A stretch of 64,000 nucleotides of DNA from Phanerochaete sordida (Eukaryota > Basidiomycota > Agaricomycetes > Polyporales > Phanerochaetaceae), in assembly GCA_019973155.2 (NCBI GenBank), contig BPQB01000089.1:1-64000 (forward strand), read 5' to 3'. Positions 54,328 through 64,000 of the stretch are shown here, piece by piece. The number at the start of each line of letters is the position of its first letter. The stretch's first letter is position 1. A program made the position numbers and the translations under genes. The notes beneath the pieces are model-generated. The model worked only from the letters and a program-made list of their open reading frames with translations. It was not told the DNA's origin and did no database searches.

Positions 54328-55690
54328 TCAGTCCTCGATGTGGTACCGCGTGCACTCCAGCAGCAGCGGCGCACACACACATTGATGCCCGCAGCACACG
54401 GCGCACTGCGTGACGCGGAACACGCGCGAGTGCGCCGCATAGGAGAGGTCCGTGACCTGTCGGAGCTTCGCCGCGCTCTCTGTGTGGTACGACTCGATGA
54501 GCTTCTTGTCCTTTGGCGAGCATCAGCACTCTGGCGCACACGCGAGGAAAAGGTGGACGCACCATGTCGAGCTCCGTGTGCACGGCCGTGATGCGCGCCA
54601 GGAGCCACTGCTTCACGTGCTCGACGCTCGCGACGCTGTTGCGGTTGAGCATCTGTATGACCGCGAGCAGCGGCATGATCTTCTCCTCTTCGATATGCTC
54701 CAGAACACGCACGAGGTTGCCGGCGCGGCGCGCGAAGAGCGCGGACGCAGATGTGGGGAAGCGGATCACGAGTGTGTACAGGCGCAGGTATCGAGCACCA
54801 TACTTGTGGAGGCCGTGCACGGCGTCCGCCGACGCGCCGCCGCCGGGCTCCGCGCGCTCGCAGTCATGTGGAAGCAGAGCACGTCCTCGGCCATGCCGCG
54901 CATCTCCCAGAGGAGGACGAGCTTGGGCGTGAAGGTGCGCGTCGAGCACAGGAAGATTGTGTGCGTGTGGTCGTCTGGGAGTTCGGCGCGTTGAACAGGC
55001 GTGTTGACGAGGTACAGCTCGAGGAACGTGTTCCAGACAGCAGCCTGGTCTTGCTTCTTGAGCTCAGGGTCTGCGTTCGGGTCGGGCTCGACGCTGGCCG
55101 GCGCGCCCTCCGTGCCGGGCACGCTCTGGACCCAGTGACGCAGCGAGTCCTTGTGGTGGCCGTGTTTCTTCGCGAGGTACGCCGCGTGCTCGTAGTAGCC
55201 TGCCTGGCAGCAGATGGGGACGGTGGTGTCACGGTCGAACGGGAGCTCGTCGCTGTTGCCATCGCCGCTCGCGCGCGCGCTTCGCTCTTGACGAAGCTGT
55301 AGAGGCACGCGACATCCTGCAGCTTCGTGTATGTGTTCGAGAGCAGTATCGTGTGGTTCGCGTTCGCGAGCCCGCGCCTGCGCAGCTCCTATAGGTACAA
55401 CACAACGATGCGGATGTGCTGTGTCGGGGAACTGCAGGCGCGCTGAGCGCAGCGCGGGGGTACCTTGCGAATGACGTAGCTTAGCTGCAGGAAGCCGATC
55501 GTCGGCAAGAAGTGCTGCATTGCGAGGTCGTACTCGCCCTTTGCCTACAGGAAGCAGGGAGTCAGCGCAGACCAGCATCGAAACACGCGGGGGCGTACCT
55601 TGGCCCTGCGCCCGTAGCTTTTCTCGTATGCCTGCTCCATGTGCACGCACAGGTGCTGGGGCACGGTATCATTGGGACCGGGGGCACGGG
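54328..55690 (-). pseudogene. VPS11 (HOPS/CORVET subunit) fragment, decayed
   Basis: Recognisable blocks appear in the right order but in different frames: AKGEYDLAMQHFLPTIG.LQLSYVIRK; LANANHTILLSNTYTKLQDV; ELPFDRDTT...CCQAGYYEHAAYLAKKHG; WNTFLELYL; ILCSTRTFTPKLVLLWE.RGMAEDVL; LHKYGARYLRLYTLVIRF; VLEHIEEEKIMPLLAVIQMLNRN.VASVEHVKQWL; and a ruined RING (QCAVCCGHQC). Two splice junctions near 55380-55600 are still usable. Frame changes are needed after SFVKSEAR and after FHMTASA, the middle of the protein is shortened and the N-terminal half is absent. VPS11 is a scaffold of vacuolar tethering complexes and should exist intact elsewhere. Confidence 0.72.
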
Positions 55691-56129
55691 CGGGCGGGGT
55701 TTATTCGCCACTAGGACAGCAGCGGCGGGTGCTACCCACTGTAGGACGGCTGCACAGGGTCTTCTAATTGGCAAGATGGCTAGCTAAGAACAGGTAGAGT
55801 TAGTATACTTTAACACAGTAGCGATAGCGCCAGCTGAGAAAACGCACCTTTTCGTAGCACAGAGGGGCGCTGGACAGCTTCTGGGGAGGATAGGGTAGTG
55901 GACGAGGAGGCAGAGCGAGAAGCAGCTGAGAGCGCTTTGGAGCATCTGGCCCAATTTGGCAGCAGTGTCTTGTAGCATACTTGAGCACTTCGGCGAGCTA
56001 TTATGATTGAGAAAAGCTGTACTATGGCTACATCGGCTGGCTTATACTGCTCGATAGTCATAGGATACATGCAGAGTATGACATGCAAAAATAGTATTTT
56101 GAAGCAAAACCGCATTAAATTAATGTACT

Positions 56130-56212
56130 TACGCAGGCTCGAACTAGGGAACTTCGCGGTTTCTGAGAATGCGTTATACACAGCACCAACTAACCACTCA
56201 GCTACTGATCCT
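56130..56212 (-). ncRNA. tRNA-like sequence, SINE or tRNA-pseudogene candidate
   Basis: Read on the minus strand there is a near-perfect A box TAGCTGAGTGG (56204-56194) and a B box AGTTCGAGCC (56145-56136), about 50 bases apart, as in pol III promoters. The anticodon arm does not fold into 5 pairs around a 7-base loop, and the acceptor ends do not pair. So it is not a working tRNA; it fits a tRNA-derived SINE head or a decayed tRNA. Confidence 0.4.
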
Positions 56213-56387
56213 TGAACAGAACGCAAGCAACAATGACCACCAAATGGATGGCTTACTGCGTGGAAGCATTCAACGATGCTCGAGATAAAACCTTCCATGA
56301 TGTCATTGAACCCGGACACTCTGGGGCCCACGAACGAGTACATGGCACCCTTCCCTGATACAAATATAAAGTGACTGTATTCGATAT

Positions 56388-58650
56388 CTACTCCTTGAGT
56401 AATACATGCCGAGGAATGAAGTAGGGAGCATGAAGATTGTCCTCGAGCCTGATAAGCAGCTGACGGTTGCGTCGCTTGATCATCTCGTCTACAAAGAAGT
56501 TATACCTATCAACCTGCATCTCACGTACAATGGCTTGATATCCGCCAAACCACGCGTTGGCTTGCTCTGCAGCAGAAGAGTTGAAACGCCATGTCTTGGA
56601 CTTCCCCTCATCCTTCGTCAGCTCTGGAAAAAGCGCAGGGTTGCAGTTTGCATTGCAGTTCTCGTCCCCTTCTTTGTGCTTGCTCTTGAAGTGAAAGACA
56701 TCCACAGGTAGTGCCACCTCGTCGAAGTAGCTTCGAAGATGGGGCTCTGGGTCATTTCGAAGCATGGCGACAAGCTTGCAGTTGTTATCATGCCAGATTA
56801 CGCCTGGGAGTGACGCCTTTGTCGGAAATAGCTTCATGAGGAAGGTCTGGTACATCAAAATCCATAACCCATTAGCAAGAATATTAGAACGCTGTGTAGA
56901 TAGGAACACATACCCGAACACCATTGAGTGCCTCTGAACCGAAGAACGTGGCTCGGCCAAGGATAATACCACACGATGCGACGCAGAGCTCTTCGTTATG
57001 TGTTCGCTTCCGCCCAAAGCGTGCGCGAGTGTGGCGATTACCTGTCTCGGGCTTATCGCCGTCGCAGAGGCCATCCTTGTCGACCAGCAGCTCCAAATCG
57101 TCTGTGGCACTTGTGTTGGACAGACCTAGGCTGTCAGCCTGGGTCGCTCGTGTACGCTCGAGGCGCTGCTTGAGGCGGAACATGGCCTTGTTCTCTTCAT
57201 TGACCCAGGTTTCGAGCGCCCGGTGTTGCTTGTCCGTGCACGTGCGATAGCCTGTCTCGACTGCCTCTTCGCAGTCGTTAACTGCACAAATGTTGTGTCG
57301 GTGTCGATGTGTTCTGCAGTACATGGCTTTGCCTGACTCGAGGGGCTCTGTGCAATTGTGTACTGCACAGCATGGATGTCCAAGTGTAACGCCGTCGACT
57401 ACAACAGATCGTAGCTGACCTACACCACATCTTGAGTAAAATTGCAGTGTAAAGATAGAGAATGACGCACACTGAACACCGTCTTTATTGGTGTGGACCC
57501 AGCAGCATAGATCGCAGGCATGATTCCAGCATTCTTGTCCAGTGCCCTGAAGCTGCTGGTTGCGCGCCTGAAGCGCAGGCTTGAGACGCTCTTCCTGCGA
57601 GACTGCATCATGACGCAGCTGGAGGACAGCGACCGTGTCTCCTGCTGCATGTCGTTCGGATACGTCCACGAGAAGGCAGTGCAAGAAAAAGGCGTTCCAA
57701 ACGTCCTTGACCTCGAGCTCGAGCCTGTTGGGCCATGTAGCTGGCAGAGCCTCGACGACTGCGCTGGGAATCACGCTTTCATTATAGATATGCGCGCAAT
57801 TAGTTGCAGATGTCCTACAAATATAACAGAATGTTAATATCTTTCATCTTGTGCCCTGAACAGTGATGAAGCGTACCAGGCATGGAGCATCATGCTGGCG
57901 AAGTGCTCACAGAGCCGTGTGGAGATGAAGTAGTGCTGCGAGACTTGGATGTAATCGAGCAAGTGAGTGTAGTACGTTCGAGTTGTGGCTTGCTCATGAA
58001 CGTAGTAGTCTGCATAGTAGCGTGTGTTGCAAACTGAAATACTAGTTGTCAGCGTATGCACGAGTATCAGAGCGTAGAGAGCGTACAGCGACAATACGAG
58101 GACATCGCAAACCCGGGAAGGGTCCCAAAGTCATGTGTAAACATGGTCGCTGAGTGTGAAAGATGTGCGGACAGCTCGCGGGGTCGAAAATCGCCATTAG
58201 GGAGCAATTGCTTGCAATCTAAGCAGACCCGGGTCGGTGGGTACACATTACAAAAGGCTAAGGAACAGATGAGATAGGAATTCCTGGCTAAGGAGTGCAC
58301 TTACATAGCTGAAGACCGAGTCCATATTTCAGGAATAGCGGGATGAGGTGTGCAGCTTGCCTCATCTCGTCATCTCGCGTACTGGCAGCTGCGTGCTGCC
58401 AAACATCGAGGCGGAATGCATGCCAAAGATGCTTGATGGCTTCATCCGAAACACCAACAGACAGCACCAGGAAGTTCTGAACGTTGACTGGGAGGGTTGC
58501 GGGTGGGTCTGGTGTGTAGGACGCCTGAGCATAGGCGATCGTCGGCTTGAGATACCTCGCGAGGGCAAGAAAGAGCTCAACACGAGGCAGCTCCAGGCCT
58601 GACAAGAGAGGATTCCCAGCCAGTGCCAGTAGGAGCTCAGAGACGAGCAT
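56388..58650 (-). CDS. KDZ-family transposase with CxC5/CxC6 cysteine clusters
   Basis: Several exons from the ATG at 58650. The N-terminal part has LPVNVQNFLV...EAIKHLWHAFRLDVW; a CxC5-like cluster around CLDCKQ and the YYADYYVH...YYTHLLDYIQVSQHYFI block follows. Next is a CxC6-like cluster (CCAVHNC...YCRTHRHRHNICAVNDC...GYRTCTDKQHRALE). The transposase core is FGRKRTHNEELCVASCGIILGRATFF (abbreviated here), SLPGVIWHDNNC, VFHFKSKHKEGDE and FNSSAAEQANAWFGGYQ. KDZ elements (Kyakuja-Dileera-Zisupton) are DDE DNA transposons expanded in mushrooms. Introns I tested keep the frame (for example C-QLRSVVVDG and VR-TFLMK), so this copy seems intact. Confidence 0.83.
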
Positions 58651-58725
58651 GGTGGCGGTGGTGATGGTGTAAAGCTTATGATATTGCTACGTGGCTACTC
58701 TACGGGCGGCGGCGACGGTCAAAGC

Positions 58726-58920
58726 GTCGCGACGCTTTCGGGCGGGGCATGGTGGCGGCCATGTGGTCCAGGCGGCCGGCGGTATTGCTCCCGACACGCC
58801 GGATGGCCGAGGGCTCATGCAAAATCCCGCGCGGGCGCCTCAGGGCTCACGGGCGGGGCGGGCGCTCGAGGGCTCACGCTGGGCTCTGAGCCGGGCTCAT
58901 AGCCCGCACGTCCAGTCGAT
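58726..58920 (+). repeat. 195-bp dispersed repeat, right copy
   Basis: Inverted match of 50546-50743. Its inner end overlaps a perfect 18-bp palindrome, AAAGCGTCGCGACGCTTT, at 58721-58738. It lies 76 bases upstream of the KDZ start codon. Confidence 0.9.
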
Positions 58921-60605
58921 CCGATATTCTGCCGCGCGTAGGTCCCTCGGCCCGCCAGCCCTCGCCGTAGCAGCCTCCTCGTCACCGCCCGTCGTTCCAT
59001 TTCACGACTGCAGCGCCCTCGAGCCCACAAGCTTCCCGCTCACGCACGATAGCGTTTGATTCGCACACATGGCCACCCTCAGCTCGCTCCCGCATCGGGT
59101 GACTCACCGCCCTTTTATCAACGGTTGTGACGCTCCGCCACGCCGTGCCCGGTCCTCGCCCTCGCCACGGTGCCGCCGCCGCACCAGTCATCGATTCGCC
59201 GCGCCAAGGCTGTCGTCCCACAAAATAACCGTGGTAGGCGCCAGCTCGGCGAGTGCGCGCTTGTGTGCGAGAACATACTTTGTGGCTGTGTGCGTGCATG
59301 AGACCCGCCCTGCATCCGCTCGAGATTCGCCGATCTGCAGGCTCAGGGACGCTCCAGCACCTTCCAGCCATGACGCCGACACAGCGAATGTCTTGTCTAT
59401 CGTGCGCAGCAGCGCGTCCTCGTGAAGTCATCTCCAGGAGACCCGCCAGCGACGGCTGACTCGCCTGCGCACCTCGCCTACGTACGCAGCGAACGCAAAG
59501 AGCGCTCAGGGGTCCCGACGCAGCCGCTGCGCCCTCACCCATGCCCGCGCTTAGCCGCAGTGTACGCCTGGTGCACGCTCGCGCACGGGCGCACGCACAC
59601 ACACGCTTGCTCGAGAACGAATCGCCCGCGCAGGACGCGAGAACGCGACGCGTGCAGCGCGCGGCTGGCAGCACAGATCAGCCATCACCGATCCAGGGCT
59701 ACCGAGGCGGCGGCGCGCGGGCGGCCTGCAATGGAAAGGCCCGCGCATCCAGGCCCGCGCCTTGGCAACGGCGTCCGCCCGCGCGACGCGAGCGTGCCTG
59801 CCGCTGCGCCGCACGGACGTGTGCGCACATGCGCAGGGCGCCCCAGGGCGTCCGCGTCAGGCTGCGGCATGCGGGGGTTCGCAGCTGCAGGCCGCAGCAA
59901 CGCGCAAGAGACGGCGCCGCGAAGCTAGTGTGACAGGTGGCGCATTGGCGGGAAGTGTGCGCGAGGCGATTGGCTGGCGGTGATAGATTGCTGGCGGCCT
60001 CTCTAGACCTGGTATCGTTGTTACCTGCGTCGATGGTGTGCAACGGCCTCAGGTCACTGGCTTGATGGCGTGGTGGCCGCTGCCGTGCCGATACGTGGCA
60101 CCTGAAGCACATGTACAAATTCAGCTCCGTGCAATGAGGAAAGTCGTCCATCGATGGACACGGAGGCGGTACCAGCGCCGGCGAGTACCCGATGAGCACG
60201 CGGAGGTTAGTAGTACGTGAGTGACCGGCTGAGCGGCAAAGGCTTGAGGTCTGGAAGCGTGCGGCATCATGACGAGGAGTCAGAGCACCTCTTCCGCTTC
60301 CAGCGGGCTGTGCGTCAGTCGATTATCTTGGATTGTCGTAATAGCATACAAGAGAATCACCGCACGCAACTCGTGATGGGCAGAGGGCTGCATACGACAG
60401 TGAACAAACCATGGAACTTCTGCTACGGTAGGTTATTGGCAAAGTATGGCATTATAGAGAGTAGAAGTGCAAAGTGAAGATCTAGACCGGCAAAGGACGG
60501 CGAGTGCGACCGGCACGTCAGGAACTTTAAGCTTCAGCAGCAGGCCTTGCTATCAGCTGCCATCGCTGCCGTTTCGACGCGTTGGGGCGGCACGAAGAGA
60601 TCGGA
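58921..60605. other. GC-rich intergenic region
   Basis: Overlapping long frames on both strands at 58980-60000 are Arg/Ala/Pro-rich and look compositional. There are CA/CG-rich stretches near 59580-59610. I see no gene, RNA or mobile element that I can support. Confidence 0.4.
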
Positions 60606-61474
60606 TTAATCCAGCGCAATGACACCCGGATCCACCACGACAGCCCACGCCTCCTCCTCCACCTTCCCCTTCCTAGCCCGAATAACACCCAGCCTGCGCT
60701 CCTCCTCGCTCGTTCGCACCCCCAGCTCGACCGCCCTCCGCAACGTCTCGATGCGCCTCCTCTTCTCGCCCTCGACGACCTCGCGCGGCAGCGCCCACCG
60801 CCCCCGCAGCCGCGCCTCCGCCCAGCGGCCCTCACGCAGCGCCGCCTCGCCGCCGCCCTCGACCCACGCCCGCGCCGCGCGCCACGCGCGCACATCCCCG
60901 CGCGGCGGCGCCTCGAACGCACTCGACACCGGCACGCCCGCCGCGCCGCACCCGGGGCAGCACGGCACGACGCGGCGCCACCACGCCGCGGGGAGCCACG
61001 GCTTCAGCGCGTCGAGCTCCGCCTGCGGCGGGAGCGCCGTGCCGCCGTGCCCGAAGAGCGCCTCCTCGAGCTCGCGCCCCGCCCGCGCGAGCGCGGCGCT
61101 GCGCGCAGGGTCCGTGTGCTGCAGCGCAACGGCGGCGCGGTGCACGGCGCGCAGGCGCGTCCAGTGTGGGCGCGCGAGGCGGCCGCCGTGCGCGTCGTGT
61201 GCGTACTCCGTGTCGGGCTTGCGCAGGAAGCGGAAGGTGCGCCGGCACGCGAAGCAGGCGAGTTTCCCGCGGAGGCGGCCCTCCGCGGCCTGCTGCGCGA
61301 AGAGCCAGCCCCAGCGCTGCCCGAGCTGAGAGTGGCAGCAGTCGGCCGGGTCGTTGCGGGGCGCGCGGTCGAGCCTGCGGGTGCGGTGTGGGTTAGGCGG
61401 TGTGCGCTCGGTGGGGCTGCTCGGGTGTGTGTACTGACCTTCGTACGAAATAAGGGGTTCCGTCTGGCTTCATG
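60606..61474 (-). CDS. Cys-pair protein of unknown function, 5' end unresolved
   Basis: The exon 61374-60606 is clearly coding: strong GC3 bias and ordered motifs (LDRAPRNDPADCC, WGWLFAQQAAEGRLRGKLACFACRRTFRF, DTEYAHDAHGG, PCCPGCG). Its paired Cys (CC, CFAC, CCPGC) suggest zinc binding. A plausible first exon MKPDGTPYFVRK starts at 61474 in an excellent context (CCACCATG) and ends at a GT donor, but joining it to the AG at 61375 shifts the frame by one base. Either another start or acceptor is used, or there is a 1-nt lesion. I do not recognise the family. Confidence 0.5.
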
Positions 61475-62181
61475 GTGGTCTTGGGTTCAGGTTTGCTATG
61501 CGTGGATGAGCAGCCTTGGAGTTGGCGGACGCGGTAAAGGGCTGAGCTGTCCGTCCATTGGACGGCGTATTCGGAAATGGAAGATAAATTATAGCTTCTG
61601 GCGGGCTGACTCCCGGTGAGTGCTGGTGACTACTTTACGGGACCGCACGTCGCGACGCGTGACGCCGCCGCCGTCGCTGAGATTCGCGCGGGCGGACCAC
61701 GGCGCGACCCCGGACACCTCAAAAGACCGCGAAGCGCAGGGAGCGCCAAAGCTGCACCCGCGACGTTCACCGGGCTCGGAAGAAGCTCTCGCGTGGTGCG
61801 CCCGCCCTGCAATGATGCCTTCCCACATCGCCCGGGGAGCGCACGCGCATCCTTCGGGCTCGGTAGGGTCGCTGCAGCACGCCACACGCCGCCGCTGTCG
61901 GGTCCGCTTGGTCCCGGGGCGCGCGTCGTTATCGACGAACAGCCGCGTAGGGACGGACGAGAACAGAAATGCACTTGCAGCCCTTCGCAAGAGGCGCGGC
62001 TCGCAGCACTCGGCTGCTCGTAATCGATGTCATCCGCCAAGCGATCCAGCACGAACTCTGCGTCCGCTCGTCCCGACGATGACGCGAGAGCGGGCCGCAC
62101 TTGTGGATAGCATGGGATTGCATATACAAGGAGCTGCGCCACATAGATGCGTAGGATATGAGCAAGCGTGACTCTGCTGCC
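61475..62181. other. intergenic
   Basis: Frames on both strands, none convincing. No repeat seen. Confidence 0.4.
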
Positions 62182-62848
62182 TCATGCCTGTCTGGCGGAA
62201 CGGACGCCGCGACGCTTCGACGCATGCGCCGTGACGTCGCAGCACGCGATGATCTCGTGGTTCTTGCTGTTGCAGCCGGTGTCGCTCGTGCCGTGGCAAC
62301 TCCATGTATTGCCGTTCGTGTCCGTCGCGGTGGTCGGGCTGCAACCCGACGGTCAGCCATGCGCCCTTCTGCATGAGTCGGACGATACTCACTTGCCGGT
62401 CGCGTCGCACTGTACAGTGGCCTTGCCGTCGTAAGGGCCGCACACCATGCTGCCGCCGTTAAATACGGAAGAGATTGGGACGCTGTTCTGTGAAGACTGC
62501 GCGAAGACGTTGCAGTCGTTGTCCATCATGAAGCCCTGTCGGATTGTGATGACTGGTTGATGTTGAGCAAAAGTTGCATCACTTGAGAGAAAGTGGAGCC
62601 TAGACATACCGCCGCCTGGACCTTTTGCTGTTGTCTATGGTGTATTCAGCAGACACACACGGCTGGAGTTACGCAGATGCCTACCGAGGTCTTGCCTATG
62701 GCTGCGAGGCAGAAGCAAAGGCGATGAGCATCCTGAAAGCAACAAGGGCTGGGCAGCACGCACCAATTTCTCCGAGAGAGCATACGTTGGCGAAGCAGGC
62801 AGGCAGGAGTGCCATAGTGGCAAGAGCGGAATAGCGGGAGAAAATCAT
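62182..62848 (-). CDS. small secreted Cys-rich protein, copy 1
   Basis: The C-terminal two exons are clear: ITIRQGFMMDNDCNVFAQSSQ...FNGGSMVCGPYDGKATVQCDATG, an intron (GTGAGT...TTGCAG), then TATDTNGNTWSCHGTSDTGCNS...IIACCDVTAHASKRRG. A probable signal peptide starts at 62848 (MIFSRYSALATMALLPACFA), but the splicing between it and the mature part is unresolved, and Cys-containing stretches in between could belong to a degraded neighbour. The mature domain has seven or eight Cys, in the range of basidiomycete small secreted proteins. Function unknown. A second copy lies 0.8 kb away in the same direction. Confidence 0.6.
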
Positions 62849-63605
62849 ATTGTAATGTTGATGAAAAGGAGGGTCCCAGCCCGCGCCGTGTGAGGAAGGT
62901 ATTGACAGAGGAAGGAAGGGAGAGCCAGTCTAAGATTCTAATATTCGTCACAAGCTCTTTTTAAACATACGCTGAGTGAGCATCGCCGTGACCTGTGGCC
63001 GAGAAACGCGGTTGCTGGCGTTGCATCTGGGAGGTCCTAGACGGGCTGATACCGGTGCGACGCCCTGGCAGATGGCGCGATACGAGTACTCGACGATCTT
63101 GATTTCCGAGATGGCATCCTGGTTAACGGATCGTCGCAGCCTGTGATTTTTATTTTTGAGAAAACGGCGGCGCAGCTGGCTACGTTGCTGCACGTTCTTA
63201 TCAGTCTTGAATATAGATCTGTACACATTGCACCTTGGCGGTGGCCTCAATAGATGTGATCTATGTGCGGAGTAGCCTTCTCAGCCTGCGAGAATTATAT
63301 AATACACCGTCTTGATATCATGTAAAGAAGCCCTTACAGCTGGCAATCAAAGCCTGGGTCTAAAGCGCAAGGCAACCATTATCTGGGGAATCCGAATAGA
63401 TATGGCCATCATATGCCCCGCGTACCGACCTAGGAGTGCAAGGAAGAGACCCAAGGATCGATTGCAAACATCTCCAGCATAAATATTTACATAGACGTGA
63501 ACCAAGGATGACACAGAGCCGCATGCGCAGATAAAATATAATATTGTACAAGCAGCAACCCGCTGCATAGATACATAACATGCACAAGAGCATCCCACTC
63601 GTGTC
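62849..63605. other. intergenic between the two secreted-protein copies
   Basis: Between tandem copies. Short frames only; the minus-strand frame at 62948-63250 has no recognisable feature. Confidence 0.4.
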
Positions 63606-64000
63606 TCACGCCTGCCTGGCGAATCGGAAGCCACGGCGCCGCGACGCATGCGCCGTGACGTCGCAGCACGCGACGACGTTGTAGTTCTGGCTGTTACATC
63701 CCGTGTCAGTCGTCGCATGGCAGCTCCACGTGTTTCCGTTCGTGTCCGTCGCGGTCGCCGGGCTGCAATGTGCATCCGCGCATCAGCGCCGCGCCCCTGA
63801 GCTCCGCAGACCAGCACTCACTTGCCGGCGCCGTCGCACTGGACGGCGGCCTTGCCGTTGTACGGGCCGCAGATCGTGCTGCCGCCGCCGAAGATCGCGG
63901 CGAGCGGGACGGCGTTGTTGGAGGACGCCTGCGCGAAGACTTGGCAGCTGTTGTCCATCATGAAGCCCTGCTCAATCGTGATCTCTGCGCGATTATTAGC
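63606..64000 (-). CDS. small secreted Cys-rich protein, copy 2, partial
   Basis: Two exons are visible, ITIEQGFMMDNSCQVFAQASS...FGGGSTICGPYNGKAAVQCDGAG and TATDTNGNTWSCHATTDTGCNSQNYNVVACCDVTAHAS, with the intron at the same place and phase as in copy 1. The N-terminal (signal-peptide) exon lies beyond the window end. All Cys of the shared domain are conserved between copies. Confidence 0.7.

Noticed and set aside
50530..58935. Target duplication around the 195-bp inverted repeats
   Set aside because: The outer flanks AACATGTA and CCGATATT do not match, and shifting the ends by up to about 14 bases gave no direct repeat.
58982..59674. 230-codon minus-strand frame
   Set aside because: Arg/Ala/Gly/Ser composition without domains, overlapped by equally long frames on the other strand; typical of GC-rich non-coding DNA.
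1..64000. CRISPR arrays, operons, rRNA genes
   Set aside because: None present; the gene structure is eukaryotic and the only tandem array is the 21-bp repeat at 25151-25231, which lacks spacers.

Overview
The window reads as nuclear DNA of an Agaricomycete (mushroom-forming basidiomycete). Genes are dense on both strands. They are cut by many introns of about 45-65 bases with GTNNGT-type donors, and third codon positions are GC-rich. Several families are typical of this class: an I66 protease inhibitor, a CxC5/CxC6-type KDZ transposase, a Ty3 chromovirus and small cysteine-rich secreted proteins. There is no prokaryotic or organellar signature. The species cannot be named from sequence alone.

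Left part (1-24.3 kb). A FAR1/FLYWCH-like DNA-binding ORF runs off the left edge. Next come an exon-1 relic and an intact copy of an I66 serine-protease inhibitor, then three small NTF2-like genes, two of which form an inverted paralogous pair with identical exon lengths. A Cys-rich small protein and an SH3 protein lie between them. A housekeeping block follows: MSH5 (meiotic MutS homologue, about 24 exons including an 8-nt microexon), PHB2 (prohibitin), a Ypq1/PQLC2-type vacuolar amino-acid transporter divergent from PHB2, an F-box/LRR protein, a conserved unknown, a G-patch protein and ribosomal protein eS27.

Middle part (24.9-39.1 kb). This is a three-level nest of mobile DNA. An outer hAT-like element of about 1.2 kb (8-bp target duplication, about 41-bp inverted ends) holds a 13-kb chromovirus with a 5-bp target duplication and two identical 283-bp LTRs. 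The chromovirus 5' LTR in turn holds a 1.73-kb hAT-like element (8-bp duplication, 14-bp inverted ends). The chromovirus has three long open frames: Gag-protease; RT-RNaseH-integrase-chromodomain in the same frame, separated by one UGA in a UGA-CUA context; and a third 788-aa frame in the env position that seems to have its own promoter.

Right part (39.3-64 kb). YPK1-type AGC kinase, a MARVEL-like membrane protein, a VAP/Scs2 tail-anchored protein and a full-length ABCB exporter are host genes. An 8.4-kb segment follows, bounded by about 195-bp inverted repeats. It carries a lineage-specific Cys-rich protein gene, a decayed fragment of VPS11, a tRNA-like SINE candidate and an apparently intact KDZ transposase. 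The right end has a Cys-paired unknown protein and a tandem pair of small secreted Cys-rich proteins, the last one cut by the window edge.
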